The position numbers were made by a program, and so were the translations under genes. The notes beneath the pieces are model-generated. The model made no database searches. It was given only the letters and a program-made list of their open reading frames with translations, and was not told where the DNA came from. This document shows, in pieces, positions 43,053 to 51,529 of a stretch of DNA of 64,000 bases (position 1 is the first letter of the stretch; each line of letters begins with the position of its first letter). Origin of the DNA: Acidobacteriota bacterium (GTDB taxonomy: Bacteria > Acidobacteriota > Vicinamibacteria > Vicinamibacterales > CAVVIG01). The stretch is from NCBI GenBank assembly GCA_020850715.1, contig JADZED010000075.1:1-64000 (forward strand), written 5' to 3'.

Positions 43053-45608
43053 CTACTCGGCGCGAAGCGTGGCGAGCGGCTTCTGCCGCAGCACGTCCAG
43101 GCTCGCGAGGGCGCCGACGACGGCCACGAGAGCCGCCGTCGCGGCGACGCCGCCGGCGTGCTCGCCGGGGAACAGGCGCCAGCGCATGTCGAGCGCGTAC
43201 CGGCTCACGCCCCAGGTGAGCGCCACGGCGCCAGACGATCCGATCAGGCCGGCGAGCATCCCGAGGACGCCATACTCGATCAGCAGCATCGCGGCAATCG
43301 CGCGCGTGGTCGCGCCGAGCGTCTTGAAGACCGCCGCCTCGTAGACGCGCTGGAACTTCGTCATGGCCACGGCGCCCACCAGGATGAACGCTCCGCTGAC
43401 GAGGACCAGGCCGCCCACCACCGAGATCGCGAGGGTCACCGTCGCCATCACGTCCTGGATGGTCTCGAGGATCTCACGGAAGTCGATGACCGAGACGTTC
43501 GGGAAGCGGCCGACCAGGTCGTGCTGGAATCGCGCCCGCGCGGCCGCTCCCTCCGGTCCGCGCAGCGGCGCCACGTAGGTCTGCGGCGCATCGTCGAAGA
43601 CACCCGGGCGGAACACGAACATGAAGCCGCCGTTGCGCGAGTCGCGCCATTCGACGTCCCGCACGCTGGAGACGCGCGCCTCGACGCCGCGGCCGAGCAC
43701 GTCGAAGCGGATCCGGTCGCCCACGTGGATGCCGAAGCGCTCCTCGAGGCTCTGCTCGATCGACACCTCCGGATCGGCCGCAGGTCCGTTCCACCAGCGT
43801 CCGCGGACGAGCCGCTCGTTCGGCTCGAGGCGGTCGCGGTACGTAATCGTGTACTCGCGGCCGAGGGAGCCGTGCCGCCTCACCTCGTCGACCCCGTCGA
43901 GCCGCACCTCACGCCCGGCGACCGCGGTCACTCGCGCCCGCAGCACGGGAATGAGCGCGAACGCCAGATCCCCGGCAGCGGCCCTGGTTCCGAGCGCCTC
44001 CCCCAGCAATCGCGTCAGCCCGCCGACCTGGTCGCGCTGGATGTCGAGCAGGAACATGTCGGGGCCGTCGGCGCGCACCTCCACGGAGAGCTCGTCCAGC
44101 AGGCTCGCCTGCAGCGATCGCACACCCACGATGAAGAACGCGCCGAGGCCGACGGCCAGCAGGATGAGGCGCGTCTGATTGCCTGGACGCGACAGGTGCA
44201 GCATCGCGTGACGCAGCGGAAACCACCCCGTCCGGGCGAGCGGCGACACCAGCGCGATCAACGCGCGCCCGGCAGCCAGGAGCACGAGCGCGAGGCCGGC
44301 GAACCCGAGACACACGATGATTCCGGCCTCGAGCGACGAGGCCTGCCAGGCGGCGACGGCCACGATCGCGCCCGACACGGCGGCGGCCGCCGCCGCGCGC
44401 ACCCAGTCGCGCGGCCCTCCCTGTACCGTCTCGTCGCGCAGCAGCAGCGAGGGACGGACGAGGCGCACGCGCAGGAGCGGCACGATCGCGAAGAGCGTCG
44501 ACACCAGGACGCCGATCGCGACGCCCTGGGAGGCGGCGCTCCAGGTGACGCGGTACTCGGCTTTGCCGAGCAGCGAGCCAGGCGGGGAGCCGAGCGCCCA
44601 CGGGATGGCGGCGACCGCCGCCTGTGCCGCCAGCACGCCGAGCAGGCTGCCCGCCAGCCCGAGCGCGCCCACCTGCACCATGTAGATCGCGAAGATCTGG
44701 CGTGTCCGTGCGCCCACGCACTTGAGCACCGCGATGCTGCGGACCTTCTGGAGCACGAACACGCGCGTCACGCTCGACACCGCAATGCCGCCGAGCACGA
44801 CGATGATCAGCCCCACCAGGCCCAGGTAGTTCTCGGCGCGCTCGAAATTCCGGCCGATGCGATCGTCTGTCGACCTGAACGAGCGGGCGCTCGCGAACTC
44901 GCTCCGCAGGTCCCGGCGCAGATCGGCGGTGAGCCGGTCGATGCGGGCGTCGGCAACGCGTACGAGCAACTGGCGGTTCGCGCGGCTGCCGAATCCGAGC
45001 AGCCGCGCAGAGTCGAGATCGGCGAGGTCGATCATCACCCGCGGGCCGAGGCTGAACTGGCCCGTGCCGCGCCCCGGCTCCTCGAGGACGACGCCCCGGA
45101 TCGTGAACGCGGCCTGGCCGACGAGAAGCCGATCGCCGACCGCCACGCCGAGCGCAGTCAACAGCTCTGGACGAACCAGCATGCCGTGGTCCGCCAGCAG
45201 CGCGTGGGAATAACGCCGGCCGTCCGCGAGCTCGACGGCCCCATAGAGCGGGAAAGCGGCCTCGACCGCCTCGAGCTCGACCATCCGCGCCACCGGCTTC
45301 GCCTGATCTTCCGGACGCACCATCGTGCTGGTCTCGATGGTCTCGGTCCGGGCCGTGGCGCCCGCCTCGGCCAGCCGCCGTTCGATGATCGCCCGCGCCT
45401 CTGGCGTCCATTCACGGTTCGTCGAGACGAGCACGTCGGCGGCGATGAGCGATCGGGCCTCCCGTCCGAAGACCGCGCGGACGTTCTGAATGACGGAGCG
45501 CAGCGCGACAATCGCGGCGACGCCGACGGCGATGCAGACGAAGAAGAACAGCAGGCGGCGCCAGGAGGCCCGCGTCTCGCGAAGCGCCATTCTCAGGACG
45601 AACCTCAT
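43053..45608 (-). CDS. ABC transporter permease (YbbP/FtsX type)
   Basis: 851 aa. The N-terminus is membrane-anchored (L-L-F-F-F-V-C-I-A-V-G-V-A-A-I-V), and two blocks of FtsX-type helices are separated by a large extracytoplasmic region, about ten helices in all. It closes with L-D-V-L-R-Q-K-P-L-A-T-L-R-A-E, the family's usual end. YbbA-YbbP systems are thought to act on the cell envelope or extract lipid-linked molecules. The ATG overlaps the stop of the ATPase gene (ATGA). The antisense frame at 43158-45722 is a shadow. Confidence 0.9.
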   Translation of the reverse strand: MRFVLRMALRETRASWRRLLFFFVCIAVGVAAIVALRSVIQNVRAVFGREARSLIAADVLVSTNREWTPEARAIIERRLAEAGATARTETIETSTMVRPEDQAKPVARMVELEAVEAAFPLYGAVELADGRRYSHALLADHGMLVRPELLTALGVAVGDRLLVGQAAFTIRGVVLEEPGRGTGQFSLGPRVMIDLADLDSARLLGFGSRANRQLLVRVADARIDRLTADLRRDLRSEFASARSFRSTDDRIGRNFERAENYLGLVGLIIVVLGGIAVSSVTRVFVLQKVRSIAVLKCVGARTRQIFAIYMVQVGALGLAGSLLGVLAAQAAVAAIPWALGSPPGSLLGKAEYRVTWSAASQGVAIGVLVSTLFAIVPLLRVRLVRPSLLLRDETVQGGPRDWVRAAAAAAVSGAIVAVAAWQASSLEAGIIVCLGFAGLALVLLAAGRALIALVSPLARTGWFPLRHAMLHLSRPGNQTRLILLAVGLGAFFIVGVRSLQASLLDELSVEVRADGPDMFLLDIQRDQVGGLTRLLGEALGTRAAAGDLAFALIPVLRARVTAVAGREVRLDGVDEVRRHGSLGREYTITYRDRLEPNERLVRGRWWNGPAADPEVSIEQSLEERFGIHVGDRIRFDVLGRGVEARVSSVRDVEWRDSRNGGFMFVFRPGVFDDAPQTYVAPLRGPEGAAARARFQHDLVGRFPNVSVIDFREILETIQDVMATVTLAISVVGGLVLVSGAFILVGAVAMTKFQRVYEAAVFKTLGATTRAIAAMLLIEYGVLGMLAGLIGSSGAVALTWGVSRYALDMRWRLFPGEHAGGVAATAALVAVVGALASLDVLRQKPLATLRAE

Positions 45609-46276
45609 GCCGGGGCGTGCGCCTCCACGCGCCCGTCGCGCAACGCGATCCGTACGTCCGCAACCGCGGCCAGATCGGCGTCGTGCGTCACCAGCACGAT
45701 CGTCGTGCCGTGCGTGCGGTGAATCCCGCGCAGCAACTCCAGGATGTGCCGGCCGTTGGCGCCATCGAGATTGCCGGTCGGCTCGTCCGCGAGGAGAATC
45801 GGCGGGTCGTTGGCCAGGGCGCGCGCCAGCGCGACTCGCTGCTGCTCGCCTCCGGACAGCTGTGCGGGATAGTGATGCGCGCGGCCGGCCAGGCCCACCT
45901 CCTCCAGCAGCCGCGCCGCGCGAGGCTGCGGATCGGCCAGGCCGGCGATCTCCATCGGCACGGCGACGTTCTCGTGCGCCGTCAACGACGGAATCAGATG
46001 GAAGAACTGGAAGACGATGCCGATCTGCCCGCCGCGAAGCCTGGCCAGGCCGTCCTCGTCGAGCCGTGTGATGTCGACGCCGTCGATGAGGATGGTTCCG
46101 GCGGTCGGGGCGTCGAGGCCGGCGATCAGTCCGAGCAGCGTCGATTTGCCGCTGCCCGACGGCCCCACGACCGCGACGAACTGCCCCTTCGCGATCCGGA
46201 GCGAGACGGGGTGCAGGATCGTCAGGGGCGCCGATCCGCTCCAGACCGTCCGGGACACCTCGCGCAGCTCGATCAT
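45605..46276 (-). CDS. ABC transporter ATP-binding protein (YbbA type)
   Basis: 223 aa. Walker [11 protein letters not shown]-loop V-F-Q-F-F-H-L-I-P, signature L-S-G-G-E-Q-Q-R-V, Walker [13 protein letters not shown] and the switch H in V-T-H-D are complete. It overlaps by four bases with both neighbours: the GDSL esterase upstream and the permease downstream. The order tesA-ybbA-ybbP is conserved in many proteobacteria. Confidence 0.94.
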   Translation of the reverse strand: MIELREVSRTVWSGSAPLTILHPVSLRIAKGQFVAVVGPSGSGKSTLLGLIAGLDAPTAGTILIDGVDITRLDEDGLARLRGGQIGIVFQFFHLIPSLTAHENVAVPMEIAGLADPQPRAARLLEEVGLAGRAHHYPAQLSGGEQQRVALARALANDPPILLADEPTGNLDGANGRHILELLRGIHRTHGTTIVLVTHDADLAAVADVRIALRDGRVEAHAPA

Positions 46277-46980
46277 GATCCCTGGGGCGCTGCGATCGGC
46301 TCGAGGACGGCCCAGACGTTGTCGGCGAGGATGCGGGCCCCTTCGGCGGTCGGATGGATGCCGTCGGGCTGGTTCAGTCGCTCGATTCCGGCAACGCCCT
46401 GCAGCAGGAAGGGCACCAGCGCCACCCCGTACCGCGCCGCGAGCGTGGGGTACACGTCGTGAAACCGCTTCGCGTACTCGGCGCCGTAGTTCGGCGGCGC
46501 TTCCATCCCGGCCAGGATCACCGTGATGCCGCGCTGCCGGGCGCGCTCGATGATCCGCGCGAGATTGCGCTCGAGGCTCTCCGGCGGAAGCCCCCGGAGC
46601 GCGTCGTTGCCGCCGAGCGCGACGAGCAGGATGCGCACGTCGCCGTCGAGGGACCAGTCGATCCGCGACGCGCCGCCCGCCGACGTGTCGCCGGAGACGC
46701 CGGCGTTCTCGACCTGATAGTTCAACCCGGCATCGTCGAGCCGCCGCTGCAGCACGCTCGGATAGGCGTCGGCTGGCGCGAGTCCGAGGCCGGCGGTCAG
46801 GCTGTCACCGAGAACGACGATGCGGGGGCGCGAGTTCCGGGACGAGCCCTCCGGGGCCGACCCTCCGGCTGCTGTCGCGGGCGCGGGCGCCGCGGCGTCG
46901 CGCGCCATCGGTTCGTCGTGGCGGCCACAGCCGAACGAGAGCAGCGCCGCTGCCGTCACCGCGATCGCGAACGAGCGCAT
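46273..46980 (-). CDS. GDSL lipoprotein esterase (TesA-like arylesterase/thioesterase)
   Basis: 235 aa. The N-terminus looks like a lipoprotein signal with a lipobox (L-S-F-G-C at about 14-18). The SGNH hydrolase blocks follow: block I V-V-L-G-D-S-L-T-A-G, G in E-N-A-G-V-S-G-D-T, N in L-G-G-N-D, and the catalytic D-x-x-H in D-G-I-H-P-T. TesA hydrolyses acyl-CoA or ester substrates in the periplasm. It begins the three-gene run with the YbbA/YbbP transporter, as in other species. Anchoring to a membrane would set it apart from soluble TesA. Confidence 0.9.
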   Translation of the reverse strand: MRSFAIAVTAAALLSFGCGRHDEPMARDAAAPAPATAAGGSAPEGSSRNSRPRIVVLGDSLTAGLGLAPADAYPSVLQRRLDDAGLNYQVENAGVSGDTSAGGASRIDWSLDGDVRILLVALGGNDALRGLPPESLERNLARIIERARQRGITVILAGMEAPPNYGAEYAKRFHDVYPTLAARYGVALVPFLLQGVAGIERLNQPDGIHPTAEGARILADNVWAVLEPIAAPQGS

Positions 46981-46986
46981 GCCTCA

Positions 46987-47241
46987 TTATCCCCCGGAGC
47001 GATCCGGCGCCGCCTCGAGCTGCCGCTCGAGAGCCGCGATCGCCTGCTCGAGCATGCGGCGGTGTCCGGCGCGGCGGACGGCGGCGAGATCCCCGCGGGC
47101 GCGCGCGAGCGCGAGCTCGAGCGTGCGGCGGTGCGCGTGCGCCTCCCGTTCGTCCGCCGTGAGCGCGCGTCCGCGGGCCGGCCCGCGTTCTCGCTCCGCC
47201 TGTTGGAACTCGACGTCCTTGCTCTCGAAGCCGCGGGCCAT
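46987..47241 (-). CDS. 84-aa charged helical protein of unknown function
   Basis: 84 aa from the ATG at 47241, preceded by TGGAGC. A longer frame would overlap the start of pgi on the other strand. The protein is almost wholly helical and very charged, with R-G-F-E-S-K-D-V-E-F-Q-Q-A-E near the start and two coiled-coil-like runs (L-A-L-A-R-A-R-G-D-L and M-L-E-Q-A-I-A-A-L-E-R-Q-L). It lies only six bases before the GDSL esterase gene and 24 from pgi. No named family is recognised. Confidence 0.65.
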   Translation of the reverse strand: MARGFESKDVEFQQAERERGPARGRALTADEREAHAHRRTLELALARARGDLAAVRRAGHRRMLEQAIAALERQLEAAPDRSGG

Positions 47242-47248
47242 GCTCCAT

Positions 47249-47258
47249 AGTCTAGACT
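47249..47258. promoter_or_regulatory. Perfect palindrome between the 84-aa gene and pgi
   Basis: AGTCTAGACT is a perfect ten-base palindrome centred in the 24-base gap of two divergent genes. Short CCA/TGG arms extend it with one unpaired base. It sits where a regulator could touch both starts. Confidence 0.4.
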
Positions 47259-47265
47259 TGGTGGC

Positions 47266-49041
47266 ATGGATGGCGCGCGCGACCTCGTCTCGACGCACTG
47301 GCCCGCGCTCGACGTCGGCACCAAGCGCGCCCAGCTCGAGACCTCCCTGCGCCTCTCTCCCGGCCCGCTCGATGCGGCGATTGCCGCCGCGACCGGCGCC
47401 GCCTCGCGCGCCGCCGGCGGCCTGATGATGCGGGATCCGTCGACATGGAGCGGCGATCCGGCCGTGCAGCGGTCGATCGCCAACCGGCTCGGTTGGCTCG
47501 ACGCGCCGCTGCGGATGGCCGACTCGCTCGATCGCCTGCGCGGATTTGCCGACCGCGTGCGAGCCGACGGCTTCACCGACGTCGTGCTCCTCGGCATGGG
47601 CGGATCAAGCCTCGCGCCGGAAGTGCTGCGCGCGGTCATCGGCAGCGCACCCGGGTGGCCGCGCCTGCACGTGCTGGATTCGACCAATCCGGCCGCCGTC
47701 CTCGCCCTGCAGGCGCCGCCCGAGGGCACGCTCTTCGTCGTCGCCAGCAAGTCCGGCACGACCATCGAACCCGACGCGCTCGCCGCCCATTTCAGGCGCC
47801 TTGTCGAGGCGGCGCGCGGCCCCGGCTGGAGCAGACACTTTGTCGCGATCACCGACGAGGGCACCGAACTCGCTCGGCGCGCGCGGGCGGACGGCTTCCG
47901 GGATCTCTTCATCAATCCTTCCGACATCGGCGGGCGCTATTCTGCGCTGTCCTTCTTCGGGCTCGTCCCGGCTGCGCTGATGGGCCAGGATCTGCCGGCA
48001 ATCGTCGGCTGGGCGCTTGCCATGCTCGCCGCGGCCGAGTCCGGGTTCGGCGAGGGCACCGCCAACCCCGCCGCCGCCCTCGGTCTCGCGTTAGGCGCCG
48101 CCGCGCACAGCGGCCGCGACAAGCTGACGCTCGTCATCCCGGAGGCGCTCGCGCCCTTCGGGCTGTGGATCGAACAGCTGGTCGCAGAGAGCACCGGCAA
48201 GCAGGGTCGCGGCATCGTGCCGATCGCCGGCGAGAGGCTGGCACCGGCCGCCGCCTATGGCGACGATCGCTTCTTCGTGCGCATCGGCCTGCGGGGCGAC
48301 GACGCGCGCCCCGGCGAGGCCGATCTGCGCGACCTCGAGGCCGCCGGCATGCCTTGCGCGGATATCGCGCTTCCCGAGCCCGCCGCCCTCGGCGCCGAGT
48401 TCGTCCGTTGGGAGATGGCCACCGCTGTGGCGGGCGCGCTGCTGCACGTCAACCCGTTCGACGAGCCCAACGTGCAGCAGGCGAAGGAGGCCACCCGCGC
48501 CCTGCTCGCGCGCTACGGCTCAGAGCAGAGGCTGCCGATCGGCGCGCCGGATCTGGCGCTCGACGACGGAACGACGTTCACGCTCAGCGCGGCAGCGCGC
48601 GCGAGCCTCGCGGGAGGCAAGGCGACCTCGTTCCTCTCTCTGCTTGGCCGCGGCGACTATCTCGGTCTGCTTGCCTATGTCGGTGCTGGCGAAGGCTTGT
48701 CCTCGGAATTGCGCGCCCTGCGCGCCGTCGTTCGCGACCGCACCCGGGCGGCCACGACGTACGGCGATGGCCCGCGATATCTGCACTCGACCGGCCAGCT
48801 CCACAAGGGCGGCGCGAACACCGGCGTCTTCGTGCTGCTCACGGCGGCTCCGCACGCCGATGTGCCGATTCCCGGCCGGCCGTTCTCCTTTGGCACACTC
48901 GAGCTGGCACAGGCGTTGGGAGATTTCGCGTCGCTCGATCAGACGGGCCGCCGCGCGCTGCACATCCATCTGCCATCACCGGAGCCGGCGCTCGTTCGGC
49001 GCGTGCGCGGCCTGCTGCTGGACTCGCTGCCCGGCGCCTAG
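47266..49041 (+). CDS. pgi: Glucose-6-phosphate isomerase of the Tal-Pgi type
   Basis: 591 aa. The central G-M-G-G-S-S-L-A-P-E-V segment, V-A-S-K-S-G-T-T-I-E-P, and the S-T-G-Q-L-H-K-G-G motif near the end match the isomerase half of bifunctional transaldolase/phosphoglucose isomerases. There is no transaldolase domain here. It interconverts glucose-6-phosphate and fructose-6-phosphate. It is followed by gnd and zwf on the same strand, so all three act at the glucose-6-phosphate branch point. A longer N-terminus for the neighbouring minus-strand gene was refused because it would overlap this start. Confidence 0.9.
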   Translation: MDGARDLVSTHWPALDVGTKRAQLETSLRLSPGPLDAAIAAATGAASRAAGGLMMRDPSTWSGDPAVQRSIANRLGWLDAPLRMADSLDRLRGFADRVRADGFTDVVLLGMGGSSLAPEVLRAVIGSAPGWPRLHVLDSTNPAAVLALQAPPEGTLFVVASKSGTTIEPDALAAHFRRLVEAARGPGWSRHFVAITDEGTELARRARADGFRDLFINPSDIGGRYSALSFFGLVPAALMGQDLPAIVGWALAMLAAAESGFGEGTANPAAALGLALGAAAHSGRDKLTLVIPEALAPFGLWIEQLVAESTGKQGRGIVPIAGERLAPAAAYGDDRFFVRIGLRGDDARPGEADLRDLEAAGMPCADIALPEPAALGAEFVRWEMATAVAGALLHVNPFDEPNVQQAKEATRALLARYGSEQRLPIGAPDLALDDGTTFTLSAAARASLAGGKATSFLSLLGRGDYLGLLAYVGAGEGLSSELRALRAVVRDRTRAATTYGDGPRYLHSTGQLHKGGANTGVFVLLTAAPHADVPIPGRPFSFGTLELAQALGDFASLDQTGRRALHIHLPSPEPALVRRVRGLLLDSLPGA

Positions 49042-49121
49042 GAGTGATCAATCGCGGGAGGCCGGCGCTGGTGCGCGGCCGGCCGGATGCCCGCGTCATG
49101 CGTACCCACGAAGGACGTGCG

Positions 49122-50021
49122 ATGCAACTTGGATTCGTTGGCCTCGGCAGGATGGGCTCGAACATGGTAATGCGGCTGGCACGCGCCGGCCACGAGATCG
49201 TCGTCTTCGACCGGAACCCGGGCGCAGTGGCCCAGGCTGCGGCGGCCGGCCTTCGCGGCGTCGACTCGCTGGACGCACTGGTCCGCGCGTTGTTGCCGCC
49301 GCGGGCCGTCTGGGTGATGGTGCCGGCCGGCGCCGCCACCGAATCGACGATCGACGGCCTCGCAACGCTGCTGGCCGAAGACGACGTGGTGATCGACGGC
49401 GGCAATACGCGTTTTCACGACGACGTGCGGCGGGCCAGGGCGCTCGGCGCCCGAGGCATCCACTATGTCGACGCGGGGACGAGCGGCGGCATCTGGGGCC
49501 TCGCCGACGGCTACTGCTTGATGGTCGGCGGCGATGCATCCGTCTGCAGCCGGATGGAACCGATCTTCACGACGCTGGCACCCGAGCGCGGCTACCTGCG
49601 CGTCGGCGGCCACGGCGCCGGTCACTACGTCAAGATGATCCACAACGGCATCGAGTACGGCCTCATGCAGGCTTACGCAGAGGGCTTCAGCCTGATGCAG
49701 GCCAGCGAGTACGACCTGGATCTCGGTGGCATCGCGTCGCTCTGGATGCACGGCAGCGTCGTCCGGTCCTGGCTGCTCGATCTGGCCTCACGCGCCCTCG
49801 CCGACGATCCCGAGCTGGCCCGGCTCGAGGCCCACGTCGAGGACTCCGGCGAGGGTCGCTGGGCGCTCGAAGAGGGGATCGCGCGGGCGGTGCCGCTGCC
49901 GGCCCTCGCGGCGGCGCTGTTCGCCCGCTTCCGGTCGCGCGACGAGAGCCCCTTCGCCGACCGGCTGCTCGCGGCCCTGAGGCACCAGTTCGGCGGGCAC
50001 GCCGTTCGCACGCATGACTGA
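49122..50021 (+). CDS. gnd: 6-phosphogluconate dehydrogenase, short (decarboxylating) type
   Basis: 299 aa from an ATG with AAGGA six bases upstream. The short type (about 300 aa) lacks the long C-terminal domain of the E. coli enzyme. Marks are G-F-V-G-L-G-R-M-G, V-I-D-G-G-N-T-R-F-H-D-D, Y-V-D-A-G-T-S-G-G-I-W-G-L, and H-Y-V-K-M-I-H-N-G-I-E-Y-G with the catalytic Lys and Asn. Members of this group often use NAD+, which I cannot confirm. It oxidises 6-phosphogluconate to ribulose-5-phosphate and CO2. Its end overlaps zwf by eight bases. No 6-phosphogluconolactonase gene is seen nearby. Confidence 0.92.
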   Translation: MQLGFVGLGRMGSNMVMRLARAGHEIVVFDRNPGAVAQAAAAGLRGVDSLDALVRALLPPRAVWVMVPAGAATESTIDGLATLLAEDDVVIDGGNTRFHDDVRRARALGARGIHYVDAGTSGGIWGLADGYCLMVGGDASVCSRMEPIFTTLAPERGYLRVGGHGAGHYVKMIHNGIEYGLMQAYAEGFSLMQASEYDLDLGGIASLWMHGSVVRSWLLDLASRALADDPELARLEAHVEDSGEGRWALEEGIARAVPLPALAAALFARFRSRDESPFADRLLAALRHQFGGHAVRTHD

Positions 50022-51480
50022 GCGCGTCGATCCGGTCACGCTCGTGATCTTCGGAGGCGCCGGCGATCTCGCGCACCGCAAGCTCCTGCCGGCGCTCTAC
50101 AATCTGCGCATCGACGGGCTGCTCCCCTCGTCGATCGCGATTGTCGGCGTCGGCCGCCGGCCCGCGTCCGACCAGGCCTACCGCGACTTCGCCCGCGGGG
50201 GCGCGGCACGGTTCTCGCGGCGGCCGGTCGACGACGCCGCCTGGCAGGGGTTTGCCGAGTCGCTGTTCTTCGTGCCCGGCTCGCTCGAGGATCCGGCGAC
50301 TTTCGCGTCGCTCGGCGCGCGGCTCGACCTGGTGGAACACGAGCGGGGCCTTCCCGGCAACCGCATCTACTATCTCGCGATTCCGCCGTCCCTGTTCGTG
50401 ACCACGGCGACGCAGCTCGCACGCGCCCGCTTCGTCCAGCCCCATCAGATCTCCCCCTTCGCCCGCGTGATCGTCGAGAAGCCGATCGGGCGCGATCTGG
50501 AGAGCGCCCGCAGGATCAACGACGGTCTCGCCAGGGTGTTTCACGAGGATCAGACGTTCCGCATCGATCACTACCTCGGCAAGGAGACCGTGCAGAACAT
50601 CCTCGTGCTGCGCTTCGCCAACAGCATCTTCGAACCGCTGCTCAACCGGCGCTACGTCGACCACGTCCAAATCACCGTGGCCGAGGCGGAGGGCGTGGGC
50701 ACGCGCGCGGGCTACTACGAGCAGGCGGGCGCGCTGCGCGACATGGTGCAGAACCACCTGCTGCAGCTGCTCACCGTGACCGCCATGGAGCCTCCATTCT
50801 CGCTGGGCGCGGAGGTCATCCGCGACGAAAAGCAGGAGATCCTCCGGGCGCTGCGCCCGCTTGCGGGCGAGGCAGTCGACCGGCACGTGGTGCGCGGGCA
50901 GTATGACGGCTACGCGAAGGAGCCGGGCGTCGATCCCGCCTCGCGAGTCGAAACCTACGTCGCGCTCGAAGTCGGGATCGAGAACTGGCGCTGGTCCGGC
51001 GTTCCCTTCTTCCTGCGGACGGGCAAGCATCTCGCGCGCCGCGCCAGCGAGATCTCGATTCAATTGAAGCCGCTGCCCCCGATCCTCTTCAACGCGCGGT
51101 CCGAGGCGCCGCTCGCGCCGAACGTGCTGTCGGTGCGCATCCAGCCGAACGAGGGTTTCTCCTTTTCCATCTCCTCGAAGCGACCGGGGCCGTCGGTGCG
51201 GATCTCCACCGTGAAGATGGACTTCAGCTACGAGGACGCATTCGGCGCCGGAACGCCCGAGGCGTACGAACGGCTGCTGCTGGACGTCATGACGGGCGAC
51301 CAGACGCTGTTCATGCGGCGCGACGGCGTGGAGGCGGCGTGGGACTTCGTCACGCCGATCCTTGCCCGCTGGGCGGAGCGGCCGGCGCCGCCGATTCCGG
51401 CCTATGCGCCGGGATCGTGGGGGCCGGCGGATGCCGACCGGCTCATCGGGACGACCGGCCGGAGCTGGCGCGCCCCGTAA
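50014..51480 (+). CDS. zwf: Glucose-6-phosphate 1-dehydrogenase
   Basis: 488 aa, standard length. The opening T-L-V-I-F-G-G-A-G-D-L-A-H-R-K-L-L-P (nucleotide binding), the active-site R-I-D-H-Y-L-G-K-E-T-V-Q-N, and V-P-F-F-L-R-T-G-K are complete. It makes 6-phosphogluconolactone and reduced cofactor. The gene overlaps gnd by eight bases and ends 49 bases before a TPR/AAA+ regulator gene. Confidence 0.96.
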   Translation: MTERVDPVTLVIFGGAGDLAHRKLLPALYNLRIDGLLPSSIAIVGVGRRPASDQAYRDFARGGAARFSRRPVDDAAWQGFAESLFFVPGSLEDPATFASLGARLDLVEHERGLPGNRIYYLAIPPSLFVTTATQLARARFVQPHQISPFARVIVEKPIGRDLESARRINDGLARVFHEDQTFRIDHYLGKETVQNILVLRFANSIFEPLLNRRYVDHVQITVAEAEGVGTRAGYYEQAGALRDMVQNHLLQLLTVTAMEPPFSLGAEVIRDEKQEILRALRPLAGEAVDRHVVRGQYDGYAKEPGVDPASRVETYVALEVGIENWRWSGVPFFLRTGKHLARRASEISIQLKPLPPILFNARSEAPLAPNVLSVRIQPNEGFSFSISSKRPGPSVRISTVKMDFSYEDAFGAGTPEAYERLLLDVMTGDQTLFMRRDGVEAAWDFVTPILARWAERPAPPIPAYAPGSWGPADADRLIGTTGRSWRAP

Positions 51481-51516
51481 ACGGGAGCGCGCCGGCGCCG
51501 CCGACCGTCGGTTCGC

Positions 51517-51522
51517 TATACT
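51517..51522 (+). promoter_or_regulatory. -10-like TATACT directly before the sigma-54 activator gene
   Basis: TATACT ends eight bases upstream of the GTG at 51530. A transcript from it would start at or next to the start codon, that is, nearly leaderless. No -35 box is apparent. Confidence 0.4.
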
Positions 51523-51529
51523 CGGTCCC

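Noticed and set aside
43158..45722. 854-aa open frame antisense to the ABC permease
   Set aside because: Same codon-bias effect; no motif, and it overlaps a complete permease gene with conserved neighbours.
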